NCBI GenBank assembly: GCA_035501735.1
Contig: DATJVR010000084.1
Location: 1 to 64,000, forward strand
Length of the DNA: 64,000 nt
Reading direction: 5' to 3'
From: PNAI01 sp035501735
Lineage (GTDB): Bacteria; Pseudomonadota; Alphaproteobacteria; Rhizobiales; Xanthobacteraceae
Every line of letters begins with the position of its first letter. The stretch's first letter is position 1. Below are positions 17,700-27,283 of this stretch, in pieces. The position numbers and the translations under genes are program-made. Below the pieces are notes generated by a model. It was given only the letters and a program-made list of their open reading frames with translations, was not told where the DNA came from and made no database searches.

Positions 17700-19760
17700 T
17701 CAGCGCAACGCCGCCGCAATATTGCCCCCGTCGACCGTGGTGACATCGCCGGTGGTCTTCAACTCCAGCGCCTGATGCAGAAAGGCCTGCGCCACGTCGT
17801 CGGCGGTGACCTCGCGGCCGAGCAGATTGCCCGACATATACTCTTTTTCCGAGACGCCGCGCGCCTGCGAGCGTTGCTTGATGAAATCGTCGGTCAGCAG
17901 GCCCGAGCGGATGCGGTCGGCATTGACCGCATTGGCGCGAATGCCGTCGGCGCCGTAGTCCACCGCGTATTGCCGCACCAGGAACAGCGTCGCCGCTTTG
18001 GGCAAGCCGTAGGGACCGAAATTCGGCCCCGGATTCACCGCCTGCTTGGAGACATTGAACAGCAGGCACCCGCCGGTGCCCTGCGCCAGCATGATCTTCA
18101 CCGCAGCCTGCGCCACGCGCTGATGGCCGAAGAAATTCAGTTCGAAGCTCTTGCGCAAGATCGCGTCGTCGACCTCGCCGATTTTTCCCTGCCAGGCCGC
18201 TCCGGCATTGGAAACCACAATATCGACGCCGCCGAACCAGGCAGCCAGACGTTCAAATGCATCCTGCACCGACTTGTCGTTTGTCACGTCGCAGTGGATT
18301 GCAACCGCACCGGTGCCGATGTCCTTGGCGAGATCGGATGCCGCCGCAAGGTTCACGTCGAACAGCCCTAGCGTCGCGCCGGCGGCCGCGAATGCCCGCG
18401 CGGTGGCCGCTCCGATCGCGCCAGCCGCACCGGTAATGGCGGCGATCTGTCCGGCGAGCGGCAATTCTTTCTGTTTGCCGAGCTTGGCCTGCTCAATCGG
18501 CCAATACTCGCAGTCGAACATGTCGGCTTCGGAGATTGAATCGAATGTGCCGATCGCCTCCGCGTCGGTGATGCAGGCGACCGTCTCTTCCGCCATATCG
18601 GCGGCGATGAGCGCGTCCTTCGCCGACCGCCCGAGCCCGTATAGCCCCAGACCCGGCACCAGTGCGACGCGGGGGAGGGGATCGAGCATGATCTTGCCGC
18701 CGCCGGCGCGCGCGTTGTTGCGCTCGAAATAGCCGCGGTAATCAACCATGAATTTTTCCGCCGCCGCGCGCGCCGCCTGTTTGAATTCGTTGAGCTTGCC
18801 GGCTTCCGGCGGCGGCACGATCAGCGGCCAGTTTTTGGTGCGGATCGTGATGTCGGGCGTGATCACGCCCTGCCGGGCATAGCGCGCAAGCTCCGCGCCG
18901 TTGACATAACGCAGAATATTGTCGCTCGTCCGGAATTCGAGGATCAACAGGCGATGCGCGCCTTCGCCATCGGCATCTCTCAGCGCGCAGGCGCCGCGCA
19001 GAATCGGCGCAACCTCCGCGCCGGGCGCGATGTTCTGCGGCATCGGCGCGGTCTTGAACACGGTCTTGCGGTTTGTCTGCAGCCGTTCCTCGGCGCGCGT
19101 GACCATCTCGATCATGCGCTCGTAGGATTCCTGCGCGCTGGCGCCGAACGTGAAAACGCCGTGCTTGGCGAGGATCAGCCCCGACACTTTCGGATTCTTC
19201 TCGAACACGTCGCCGGCTTTTTTCGCCAACCCGAAACCCGGCATCAGATACGGCACGTAGCCCATGCTGCCTTCATAGACCTCGCCGCAAAGTTTCTCGC
19301 CCTCCGGCTGGTCGATCAGGCTCAACACCGCTGTGGCGTGCGTGTGATCCACGAATTTATGCGGCATGAACGCGTGCAGCAGGAATTCCAGCGACGGCGT
19401 GGCCGTGAGCGGATCGAGCAGGGCGCCGCGCTGCACCCGCGCCATGTCGTCGTCGGAGAGTTTGTCGCGCGCGCGCAGTGCTTGCAGCGGCGCGAGCCGC
19501 ACCGCCGGCATGCCGGCGGGCTCGATCGTCGCCATATCCGCGCCCGAACCCTTGACGCACATCGCCTCGGTTTCGCCGCCAAGCGGATCGCTCAGGCGCA
19601 GCTTTACCGACGTATTGCCGCCGCCGTGCAGCACGAGCTTGGGATCGCCGCCGAGTAACCGCGTGGTGTAGACGCGCAGCGCAAGGTCAGGAGCAACCCC
19701 TGCCTTGGCGTAGCGATCGACCGTCGCCTTTGCGTCGCGATCGACCCAGCGGCTCAGCAT
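17700..19760 (-). CDS. Bifunctional class II aldolase / short-chain dehydrogenase (RhaD type)
   Basis: A 686-residue fusion. The N-terminal half (about 1-400) is a class II aldolase domain with HGGGNTSVK, the metal-ligand HTHATAVLS segment, and KHGVFTFG. The C-terminal part (about 430-686) is a short-chain dehydrogenase with AAITGAAGAIGAATARAFA, NAGAAW, and GPYGLPKAA. Such fusions act in rhamnose or related deoxy-sugar catabolism, cleaving a ketose phosphate and oxidising lactaldehyde-type products. No other rhamnose genes are nearby. The ATG at 19760 is 5 nt after the rne stop, with AAGGA inside the rne end as its ribosome-binding site, so it is probably translated from the rne transcript. 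Confidence 0.88.
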   Translation of the reverse strand: MLSRWVDRDAKATVDRYAKAGVAPDLALRVYTTRLLGGDPKLVLHGGGNTSVKLRLSDPLGGETEAMCVKGSGADMATIEPAGMPAVRLAPLQALRARDKLSDDDMARVQRGALLDPLTATPSLEFLLHAFMPHKFVDHTHATAVLSLIDQPEGEKLCGEVYEGSMGYVPYLMPGFGLAKKAGDVFEKNPKVSGLILAKHGVFTFGASAQESYERMIEMVTRAEERLQTNRKTVFKTAPMPQNIAPGAEVAPILRGACALRDADGEGAHRLLILEFRTSDNILRYVNGAELARYARQGVITPDITIRTKNWPLIVPPPEAGKLNEFKQAARAAAEKFMVDYRGYFERNNARAGGGKIMLDPLPRVALVPGLGLYGLGRSAKDALIAADMAEETVACITDAEAIGTFDSISEADMFDCEYWPIEQAKLGKQKELPLAGQIAAITGAAGAIGAATARAFAAAGATLGLFDVNLAAASDLAKDIGTGAVAIHCDVTNDKSVQDAFERLAAWFGGVDIVVSNAGAAWQGKIGEVDDAILRKSFELNFFGHQRVAQAAVKIMLAQGTGGCLLFNVSKQAVNPGPNFGPYGLPKAATLFLVRQYAVDYGADGIRANAVNADRIRSGLLTDDFIKQRSQARGVSEKEYMSGNLLGREVTADDVAQAFLHQALELKTTGDVTTVDGGNIAAALR

Positions 19761-19765
19761 CGAAG

Positions 19766-22729
19766 CTAGTCCTTGCCACCCAAGAAACGTTTGGCCCACC
19801 AACCGGTGCGGCGCGGCTTGTTGGCGTCTTCGCCGCCGTTCGACCCTGCGGCGACGGCTTCTTCGGATGCGGCAGGCGCAAGGGGCGGTGGCGGGGTCTC
19901 TGCCGCGTGGCCACTGAACACCGGCGCTGGCTCACGCACCGTCGATCGCCGCCGCGGCGCTTCCGGCTCCGCTTGGGGCGGCGGCACGTTCGCGGGTTCG
20001 GCGGCGGCCGGCGCGGTTTCGGGGCGCGCCGGCTCAAAGGGCGGTGTGGAGGGCGGCTCGTTCATATCCGGCGCGGGCGGACGATAGTGTTCGCCGCGCT
20101 CGTTTCGATCGTTGCGTTGCTCACCGCGAAACTCGCCGCGCTGCTCGCCGCCGAAATCGCCGTAGTTCTCGCGATTGCGGCGATTGCGACGCCCGCCGCG
20201 GCGTCCGCGTCGGCGCCGGCGATGCTCGCCCTCGCCGCGACCTTCACCGCGTTCTTCGCCGCGGTCGTGGCCGGGCTGCTGCTGTCCATGCTGTTGCGGT
20301 TGCGGCGCGTAATCGCCTGGTCCGGGTTGGCCGCCGATTTCTTCGAAATCGTCCTCGTGGGCGACATTGTGCTCCGGCACGGTGTCATGCGTGAACTGCC
20401 CGTGAACGGGCTCAGGCCCGTGTTCGCGGCCGCCGCCGCCACGACCGCGCCGGCGCCGGCGGCGGCGGCGGTGACCGCCTTCCCGCTCGCCATCGAAATG
20501 CGGTGGCTGCGGACGCTCGTCCGCCGCTTCCGGCATCGACTCGTCCATTTCGCCGGTCGCTGCGAGCTCTTCTTCGCCCGCGAATTCCGGCTCCTCTTCT
20601 TCCTGAATGGGCGTGACGGCGGCCTCGGCTTGCGCGACCAGCGCGCGGGCCTGCTCGATGGTCATCACCTGCTCGCCGCGATCGATCGCGTAGGCGACCA
20701 GCCCGCCGATCTGCGGATCGGAGCTGATCGTGATCGTGATGTGGAAGCGTTCCTCCAGCGAGTTCAAATGCGAACGCTTTTGGTTGAGCACATAAAGCGC
20801 GATTTCCGGCCGCGTGCGTACGATCAGATTGTGCGTTGCGCCCTTGAGGATCGTTTCCTCGACCGCGCGCAGCAGCTGCAGCGCGACCGAAGACACCGAG
20901 CGTATATGGCCGGTTCCGCCGCAATGCGGGCATTTCTCGGTCGAGCTTTCGAGCACGCTGGTGCGGATGCGCTGGCGCGACATCTCCAGCAGGCCGAAAT
21001 GCGAGATGCGGCCGACCTGGATACGGGCGCGGTCGTTGCGCAGCGCATCTTTCAGCCTGCGCTCGACCGTGCGGTTGTTGCGCTTCTCGTCCATGTCGAT
21101 GAAATCGATGACGATCAAGCCGGCGAGATCGCGCAATCGCAGTTGCCGCGCGATTTCCTCCGCCGCTTCGATGTTGGTCTTGAGCGCGGTGTCTTCGATG
21201 TGATGCTCGCGCGTGGAGCGCCCGGAGTTCACGTCGATCGAAACCAGCGCTTCGGTCTGGTTGAGCACGATGTAGCCGCCGGACCGGAGTTGCACCACCG
21301 GCGAGAACATGGCGTCAAGCTGGCTCTCGATGCCGTAGCGCGTGAAGATCGGCTGGCCGTCGCGGTAGAGTTTGACGTTCTTCGCATGGCTCGGCATGAG
21401 CATGCGCATGAATTCCTTGGCTTCGTTGTAGCCGGCCTCGCCGGCCACAATGATTTCGTCGACATCCTTGCCGTAGAGATCGCGGATCGAACGCTTGATC
21501 AGCGAACCTTCCTCGTACACCAGAGTCGGCGCGGTCGATTTGAGCGTGAGGTCGCGCACCATCTCCCATTGCCGCAGCAGGTATTCGAAATCCCGCGTGA
21601 CTTCGACGTTGCTGCGGTTGGCGCCGGCCGTGCGCAGGATCACGCCCATGCCGTCCGGCACTTCGAGCTCGTCGGCGATTTCGCGCAACTTCTTGCGGTC
21701 GTCGGCGCTGGTGATCTTGCGGCTGATCCCGCCGCCGCGCGCGGTATTCGGCATCAGCACGCAGTAGCGGCCGGCGAGCGAAAGATAGGTCGTGAGCGCC
21801 GCGCCTTTGGTGCCGCGCTCTTCCTTGACCACCTGCACCAGCATCACCTGCCGGCGTTTGATGACCTCTTGGATCTTGTACTGCCGCCGGTAGCGCGGCG
21901 CGCGGTCCGGCACCTCTTCCATCGCGTCGGCGCCGCCGACGGATTCGACGACCTCTTCCTCGGTGCCTTCCTCGCCGGGGCTGGTTTCGCTTGCGCCTTC
22001 TTGTGTCGGAGCGGCCTCCGCGGCGAGCGCAGAGGCCTCGTTCACGCCGGCTTCGGTGAGCAGAGCATCGCCGGCCGCGGCCCCTCCGCCGATGGACGCA
22101 TCGTATTGGAGATCGCGTTGGGGATCGATCAACTCGATATCGAGGTTGTCCGGCTTCGGCTCCTCGGGTGGTGATTCATCGCCCGCGAAGTCGCGCGGCG
22201 CGGCGTCATCGGCTTGTGTATCGCCGACCGGCGTTTCGCTCAGGGGCGCATCGCCCAACATGGCTTCGCCGGCGGGAGTTTCGGCGGCCTCGTGCGCTGT
22301 CCCCTCAACGGCCTCAGCCGGGCGATGCTCCTCGCCGCTGCGGACCACCTCGTCCTGCCGTTCATGGCGGCGGACGTCGCGATGGCGGTGGCGGTCGCGC
22401 CGTCGTCCGCCACGCCGATCGTCGTCGTCCGCCGCCCGCGCCGCGCGCTCATCTTCGTCGAGCAGCGCCTGTCGGTCGGCGACAGGAATTTGATAGTAGT
22501 CCGGGTGGATTTCGGAAAACGCCAGAAAGCCGTGCCGATTGCCGCCGTATTCGACGAAGGCAGCTTGCAGCGATGGCTCTACGCGTGTGACCTTGGCGAG
22601 ATAGATATTGCCCCGCAATTGCTTGCGATGGGCGGTTTCGAAATCGAATTCTTCAACCCGATTTCCGCGCAGCACGACCACCCGGGTTTCCTCCGGGTGC
22701 GTCGCGTCGATGAGCATCTTATTGGCCAT
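19766..22729 (-). CDS. rne: Ribonuclease E/G family endoribonuclease with S1-domain insert
   Basis: Central RNA-degrading and processing endonuclease, probable scaffold of the degradosome. The 987-aa product starts MANKMLIDATHPEET. Its S1 domain (from about 35) is split by a charged, low-complexity insert from about 91 to 280, typical of alphaproteobacterial RNase E. The DNase I-like domain follows (SIDVNSGRST and VIDFIDMDEKRNNR carry the catalytic aspartates), then the Zn-link CPHCGGTGH near 597. The C-terminal region is Arg/Glu/Gly-rich then Pro/Ala-rich and disordered, a likely RNA- and partner-binding tail. I chose the ATG at 22729; the frame stays open 42 codons upstream, but those residues are leader sequence. 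A long leader precedes it. Confidence 0.96.
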   Translation of the reverse strand: MANKMLIDATHPEETRVVVLRGNRVEEFDFETAHRKQLRGNIYLAKVTRVEPSLQAAFVEYGGNRHGFLAFSEIHPDYYQIPVADRQALLDEDERAARAADDDDRRGGRRRDRHRHRDVRRHERQDEVVRSGEEHRPAEAVEGTAHEAAETPAGEAMLGDAPLSETPVGDTQADDAAPRDFAGDESPPEEPKPDNLDIELIDPQRDLQYDASIGGGAAAGDALLTEAGVNEASALAAEAAPTQEGASETSPGEEGTEEEVVESVGGADAMEEVPDRAPRYRRQYKIQEVIKRRQVMLVQVVKEERGTKGAALTTYLSLAGRYCVLMPNTARGGGISRKITSADDRKKLREIADELEVPDGMGVILRTAGANRSNVEVTRDFEYLLRQWEMVRDLTLKSTAPTLVYEEGSLIKRSIRDLYGKDVDEIIVAGEAGYNEAKEFMRMLMPSHAKNVKLYRDGQPIFTRYGIESQLDAMFSPVVQLRSGGYIVLNQTEALVSIDVNSGRSTREHHIEDTALKTNIEAAEEIARQLRLRDLAGLIVIDFIDMDEKRNNRTVERRLKDALRNDRARIQVGRISHFGLLEMSRQRIRTSVLESSTEKCPHCGGTGHIRSVSSVALQLLRAVEETILKGATHNLIVRTRPEIALYVLNQKRSHLNSLEERFHITITISSDPQIGGLVAYAIDRGEQVMTIEQARALVAQAEAAVTPIQEEEEPEFAGEEELAATGEMDESMPEAADERPQPPHFDGEREGGHRRRRRRRRGRGGGGREHGPEPVHGQFTHDTVPEHNVAHEDDFEEIGGQPGPGDYAPQPQQHGQQQPGHDRGEERGEGRGEGEHRRRRRGRRGGRRNRRNRENYGDFGGEQRGEFRGEQRNDRNERGEHYRPPAPDMNEPPSTPPFEPARPETAPAAAEPANVPPPQAEPEAPRRRSTVREPAPVFSGHAAETPPPPLAPAASEEAVAAGSNGGEDANKPRRTGWWAKRFLGGKD

Positions 22730-23319
22730 TGAAATGTCTCTATGGGGGCGGACCGGGGCGCGGCGCCGGCATAAGGCGGCGCGAAACGCGGGCTGCCCGA
22801 TTTGTGATGGATGGAATGGGTGGCGAAGCGGTCCCAAGCGCGGAAAGGCAAGCAATCGCGCGCGGTTGGTTCGCGGCGAACAGGCCTGACCTGGATATTT
22901 GCCTCGGGCATTACCTCGACCCGTGTTGCTTGACGGCAGAAGTGCGCCGTCGGTTGCTCACAGCTTGCGGCGAAGGCGTCTGACGCGCCGCCGCGCAGTC
23001 CGGCTGTCCTTTGGGGCCCGGGCTCCGATCACGCAACCGCCACAAGCGCCATGGGCGCGGCGACAGCTGCGGCATCTTTCGCTGGCCAGCCGGTCCCCCG
23101 AAGGGGAGCAAGTCGCTGGAAAGCGTGCCTTTTGGCCCCGAACGCGGCACAACCGGGAGCTCAACCGTGAGCGGCCCTTCTTTAGGGGTCTGGGCACGCG
23201 ATAGCAAGCATGACCTTACGAAAGCCACCGCAATTCAGCGAAAAGCCTATATTATATGTGGGTTTCCCACTGGGAGTTTAAGTGCCGATTAACCGTGCTC
23301 TCCTTATGGAGTAGGAGTG
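22730..23319. other. Divergent intergenic region, long leader of rne
   Basis: No protein-coding family is visible in these 590 bp. A TATAAT hexamer on the minus strand (23256-23251) would start an rne leader of roughly 510 bases, rich in potential hairpins, including a C4-TTCG-G4 tetraloop stem around 23095-23106. RNase E mRNAs in other bacteria carry long 5' regions through which the enzyme controls its own level, so a regulatory leader is plausible here by analogy. The amiC promoter must also lie in the right-hand part. Confidence 0.55.
23251..23270 (-). promoter_or_regulatory. Putative rne promoter -10 with adjacent palindrome
   Basis: On the minus strand TATAAT is at 23256-23251. Immediately upstream is the perfect palindrome GTGGG-TTT-CCCAC (23258-23270), lying where the spacer between -35 and -10 would be. 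The -35 is weak (TTAAAC at a spacing of 19). An operator or a promoter shared with divergent amiC are both possible. Confidence 0.4.
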
Positions 23320-24600
23320 ATGTCGGAGGCTTGGGATTCGATGGCATTGCGCGCGACCAAGGTCGTCATCGCCCCTATCCTGGGACTGTTCGTTGCGGTC
23401 AGCGCCGCCGAAACGGCCGGCGCGGCCGACCGTGATGCCGCGCGTGCGGCCTACCCCGTCGTCCAGGACGCTCGCCTTGGCGGCGACGAAAAACAGACCC
23501 GTTTCATCGCCGATATCTCCCAGAAGGTGGAGCTGCGCGCCTTCACGCTGGCCGATCCCTATCGCGTGGTCGTCGACATGCCCCAGGTGACGTTCCGCCT
23601 GCCCCCCAAGGCCGGCGAAACCGGCCGCGGCCTGGTCAAGGCCTACCGCTACGGACTGATCATGCAGGGTGGATCGCGCATCGTGCTCGATCTCGCCGGT
23701 CCGGCGCGCATCGAGAAGGCGTTCGTGCTCGATGCGGTCGAAGGTCAGCCCGCTCGCATCGTGCTTGATCTGGTGGCGACCGACCGCGAGAGCTTTTTGC
23801 ATACGCTGTCCGAGGTCAAGGCTGCCAAGCCGCCGGAAGCGGCGCGCAAGCCCGACCCGCCGAAACCGGAGGCCGCGATCAAGGCCGATCCGCGTCCCGT
23901 TATCGTGCTCGATCCTGGCCACGGCGGCATCGATTACGGCACGCGTGCGCCGAGCGGCGAGAGCGAAAAATCGCTGGTGCTCGATTTCGCGCTGCTGTTG
24001 CGCGCCCAGCTCGAGAAGACCGGCAAGTACCGCGTGGTCATGACGCGTGCGGATGACACTTTCGTGCCGCTTGCCGAGCGCGTTCAGATCGCGCGCACGC
24101 ATCAGGCCGCTCTGTTCATCTCGATCCACGCCGATGCATTGAAGAAATCCGATGGCGAAGCGACCGGGGCGACCATCTACACCCTGTCCGATACCGCGTC
24201 CGATGCCGAAGCCGCTCATCTGGCCGAGGCCGAAAACCGCGCCGACGTGATTGCCGGTATCGATTTGTCGTCGGAGCCCAGCGACGTGGCCAATATCCTG
24301 ATCGATTTCGCGCAACGCGAGACCAAGACGTTCTCGCTGCATTTTGCCAAGACGCTCGCATCCGAGCTCAAGAGCGTCGCGCGCCTGCACAAGCATCCGC
24401 TCAAATCCGCGGGCTTTAAGGTGCTTAAAGCCCCCGACGTGCCCTCGGTCCTGATCGAGCTTGGTTATGTCTCCAACCAGCAGGACCTCAAACAGCTGAC
24501 ATCCGGCGCCTGGCGCACGCGCACGGTGGCGACGACGGTGGCGGCGATCGACAAGTTCTTCGCAACGCGCCTGGCCGGTACGTCCGGAGGTGCCAACTGA
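23320..24600 (+). CDS. amiC: N-acetylmuramoyl-L-alanine amidase with AMIN domain
   Basis: Periplasmic zinc amidase that cleaves the amide bond between MurNAc and the stem peptide, needed for daughter-cell separation. The 426-residue product has a signal peptide (core MALRATKVVIAPILGLFVAVSA), an AMIN domain (about 45-150) for envelope targeting, and an Amidase_3 domain with the zinc motif DPGHGGIDYG (His201), SIHAD and VLIELGYVSN. Start options are the ATG at 23320, with GGAG 8 nt before, and the ATG at 23341, which opens directly on the signal peptide. It precedes the PBP1A gene on the same strand, a conserved cell-wall pair. Confidence 0.93.
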   Translation: MSEAWDSMALRATKVVIAPILGLFVAVSAAETAGAADRDAARAAYPVVQDARLGGDEKQTRFIADISQKVELRAFTLADPYRVVVDMPQVTFRLPPKAGETGRGLVKAYRYGLIMQGGSRIVLDLAGPARIEKAFVLDAVEGQPARIVLDLVATDRESFLHTLSEVKAAKPPEAARKPDPPKPEAAIKADPRPVIVLDPGHGGIDYGTRAPSGESEKSLVLDFALLLRAQLEKTGKYRVVMTRADDTFVPLAERVQIARTHQAALFISIHADALKKSDGEATGATIYTLSDTASDAEAAHLAEAENRADVIAGIDLSSEPSDVANILIDFAQRETKTFSLHFAKTLASELKSVARLHKHPLKSAGFKVLKAPDVPSVLIELGYVSNQQDLKQLTSGAWRTRTVATTVAAIDKFFATRLAGTSGGAN

Positions 24601-24705
24601 ACGAATCTGGGACAATAGGGCGGGGTAAGAGCCTCAGTTTGAACATAAAACCGCGCGACCACAGCCGCCGTGGAATGAGCTAGAATTGATTTTGGTCATT
24701 TGACG

Positions 24706-27180
24706 ATGCGACGACTGCTTCGCTTCTTTGGATTTCTCTTCGCGCTGGGATCGATCCTGTTCCTGGTGGGCGTTGCCGCGGTCGCGGGCCTGCTTTGGCA
24801 TTTCTCCAAGGACCTGCCCGACTACACGCAATTGCAGGACTACGAGCCGCCGGTCATGACGCGCGTTCATGCCAGCGACGGCTCGCTGGTCGCCGAATAC
24901 GCCAACCAGCGTCGTCTCTATCTTCCGATCCAGGCCGTTCCGAAAATGGTGATCGAGGCCTTCATCGCGGCCGAGGACAAGAATTTCTACGACCACAACG
25001 GTCTCGACCTTGGCGGCATCCTGCGCGCTGGAATTTTCTATCTGCAGAACTACGGCCGCGGCCGCCGTCCGCAAGGCGCTTCAACCATCACGCAACAGGT
25101 GGCGAAGAACTTTCTGCTGACGCCGGAGCCGACCTTCCAGCGCAAGGTCAAGGAAGCGCTGCTCGCCCTCAAGATCGAACGCGCCTATTCCAAGGAGAAG
25201 ATCCTCGAGCTCTATCTCAATGAAATCTATCTCGGGCTCGGCGCTTACGGAATTGCCGCGGCGTCGCTGCTCTATTTCGACAAATCGGTGCACGAATTGA
25301 CCGTCGCGGAGGCGGCTTATCTCGCGGCCCTGCCCAAGGGGCCCAACAACTACAATCCCTTCCGCAAGCGCGACGAGGCGATCGCGCGGCGCAACTACGT
25401 GATCGACCGCATGGTCGAGGACGGCTACTTGAAGACGGCTGATGCGGAAAAAGCCAAGAAGGATCCGCTCAACGTCACCACGCGCCCGACCGGCGCGCAC
25501 ATTTTCGCCGCCGAGTACTTTGCCGAGGAAGTGCGGCGCTGGGTCTACGACAAATACGGCGAGAAGGCGCTCTACGAAGGCGGCCTTTCGGTCCGCACCA
25601 CGCTCGATCCGAAGTTGCAGGTGATGGCGCGCAAGGCGTTGGTCGATGGCTTCACGCGCTTCGATGAGGCGCAAGGCTGGCGCGGCCCCGTCGCGAAGAT
25701 TCCGCTCGCCGGTGATTGGGGCGTCAAACTGGCCGAGGTCAAACCGCTCTCCGACATCGCGCCCTGGCGTCTCGCCATGGTGCTGGATGTCAACGATCAG
25801 AGCGCGCGCATCGGTCTCTTCCCCGGCCGCGAGCCGGGCGGTGCGTTGTCCAAGGCGCGCCCGGTCGGGACGATAGCGCTCGACGGCGTCAAATGGGCCA
25901 AGGCGACCAGCGGCCCGACCAAGGGCAAGCCGCCGACCAAAGTGTCCCAGGTGCTTGAAGTGGGCGACGTGGTCTACGTCGAGCCGCTCAATGCCGAGTC
26001 CCAGCAGTTCCGTTTGCGCCAAATTCCCGAAGTCTCCGGCGCCATCGTCGTCATGGACCCGATGACCGGCCGCGTGCTCGCCATGGTCGGCGGGTTCTCC
26101 TATGACCAGAGCCAGTTCAACCGCGCGACGCAGGCGTTCCGCCAGCCCGGTTCCTCGTTCAAGCCGCTCGTTTATGCGACCGCGCTCGACAACGGCTATA
26201 CGCCCTCGACGCTGGTGCTGGACGCGCCGGTCGAAATCGATCAAGGCCCCGGCCTGCCGCCCTGGCGTCCGGAAAACTACACCGCCGGAAAATATAACGG
26301 TCCATCGACGCTGCGTTACGGCATCGAGCAGTCGCGCAATACCATGACGGTGCGCCTTGCCCAGGATGTCGGCATGCCGCTGATCTCCGAATACGCCAAT
26401 CGCTTCGGCGTCTACGACAACCTGCCGACCTATCTTTCGTATTCGCTCGGTGCCGGCGAGACCACGCTGCTCAAGATGGTCACCGCCTATTCCATGTTCG
26501 ACAACGGCGGCAAGCGTATCATTTCGACCTTCATCGACCGCATTCAGGATCGCTACGGCCACACCATCTACAAGCACGACCAGCGCGAGTGCCAAGCCTG
26601 CAACGTGCGCCGCTGGGAAGGCCAGCAGGAGCCGTCGCTCGTCGACACGCGCGAGCAGGTGATCGACGCCATGACCGCCTATCAGATCACCTCGATCATG
26701 GAAGGCGTCGTGCAGCGCGGCACCGCCACGGTCGTACGCGAGGTCGGCAAGCCGATCGCCGGCAAGACCGGCACCACCAACGAAGAAAAGGATGCCTGGT
26801 TCATCGGCTATTCGCCCGATCTCGCTGTCGGCGTCTATATCGGCTACGACAAGCCGCGCCACATGTCGCTGGCCGGCGGCGCGACCGGCGGCCACGTCGC
26901 GGCCCCGGTGGTGCGCGATTTCCTCAAAGTCGCGCTCGCCGACAAGCCGCCGGTTCCCTTCCGCGTTCCGAGCGGCATCAAGCTGATCCGCGTCGATCCG
27001 AAGACCGGAATGCGCATCGCGCCCGGCGCCACCGGCCCCGTGATCCTCGAAGCCTTCAAGCCCGGCACCGCACCGCCCGACAATTTCACTGTCATCGGTG
27101 GGCCTGACGGCAACGCTGCCGCCACCGTTTCTCCCGACGCCGATCGCGCGCTGCGCGGCGGAACCGGCGGACTTTATTGA
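24706..27180 (+). CDS. mrcA: Penicillin-binding protein 1A, bifunctional transglycosylase/transpeptidase
   Basis: Class A PBP that polymerises and cross-links peptidoglycan. The 824-aa protein has an N-terminal membrane anchor (about 5-32), a GT51 transglycosylase domain with the catalytic Glu90 in AAEDKNFYDHNG and QGASTITQQVAKNF, an OB-like insert (about 330-420), and the transpeptidase domain with Ser483 in SSFK, SRN in EQSRNTMTVRL and KTGTT (687-691). The start is the ATG at 24706; a TTG two codons earlier is possible. The preceding region has no strong ribosome-binding site. It follows amiC by 105 bp. Confidence 0.96.
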   Translation: MRRLLRFFGFLFALGSILFLVGVAAVAGLLWHFSKDLPDYTQLQDYEPPVMTRVHASDGSLVAEYANQRRLYLPIQAVPKMVIEAFIAAEDKNFYDHNGLDLGGILRAGIFYLQNYGRGRRPQGASTITQQVAKNFLLTPEPTFQRKVKEALLALKIERAYSKEKILELYLNEIYLGLGAYGIAAASLLYFDKSVHELTVAEAAYLAALPKGPNNYNPFRKRDEAIARRNYVIDRMVEDGYLKTADAEKAKKDPLNVTTRPTGAHIFAAEYFAEEVRRWVYDKYGEKALYEGGLSVRTTLDPKLQVMARKALVDGFTRFDEAQGWRGPVAKIPLAGDWGVKLAEVKPLSDIAPWRLAMVLDVNDQSARIGLFPGREPGGALSKARPVGTIALDGVKWAKATSGPTKGKPPTKVSQVLEVGDVVYVEPLNAESQQFRLRQIPEVSGAIVVMDPMTGRVLAMVGGFSYDQSQFNRATQAFRQPGSSFKPLVYATALDNGYTPSTLVLDAPVEIDQGPGLPPWRPENYTAGKYNGPSTLRYGIEQSRNTMTVRLAQDVGMPLISEYANRFGVYDNLPTYLSYSLGAGETTLLKMVTAYSMFDNGGKRIISTFIDRIQDRYGHTIYKHDQRECQACNVRRWEGQQEPSLVDTREQVIDAMTAYQITSIMEGVVQRGTATVVREVGKPIAGKTGTTNEEKDAWFIGYSPDLAVGVYIGYDKPRHMSLAGGATGGHVAAPVVRDFLKVALADKPPVPFRVPSGIKLIRVDPKTGMRIAPGATGPVILEAFKPGTAPPDNFTVIGGPDGNAAATVSPDADRALRGGTGGLY

Positions 27181-27283
27181 CGGCATCGCCACGCTGCCTT
27201 TGGCGAAAATATCGCCGTCGCTTGTAGCTCCAACATTGAGGGACTATCATCGCCCGCGTGTGAATGAGGGGGCACACGATCGT

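Noticed and set aside
19730..22174. 814-aa plus-strand open frame opposite rne
   Set aside because: It has shadow composition and no family; rne is unmistakable on the other strand. The same applies to the long frames at 25081-27192 and 27449-29671.
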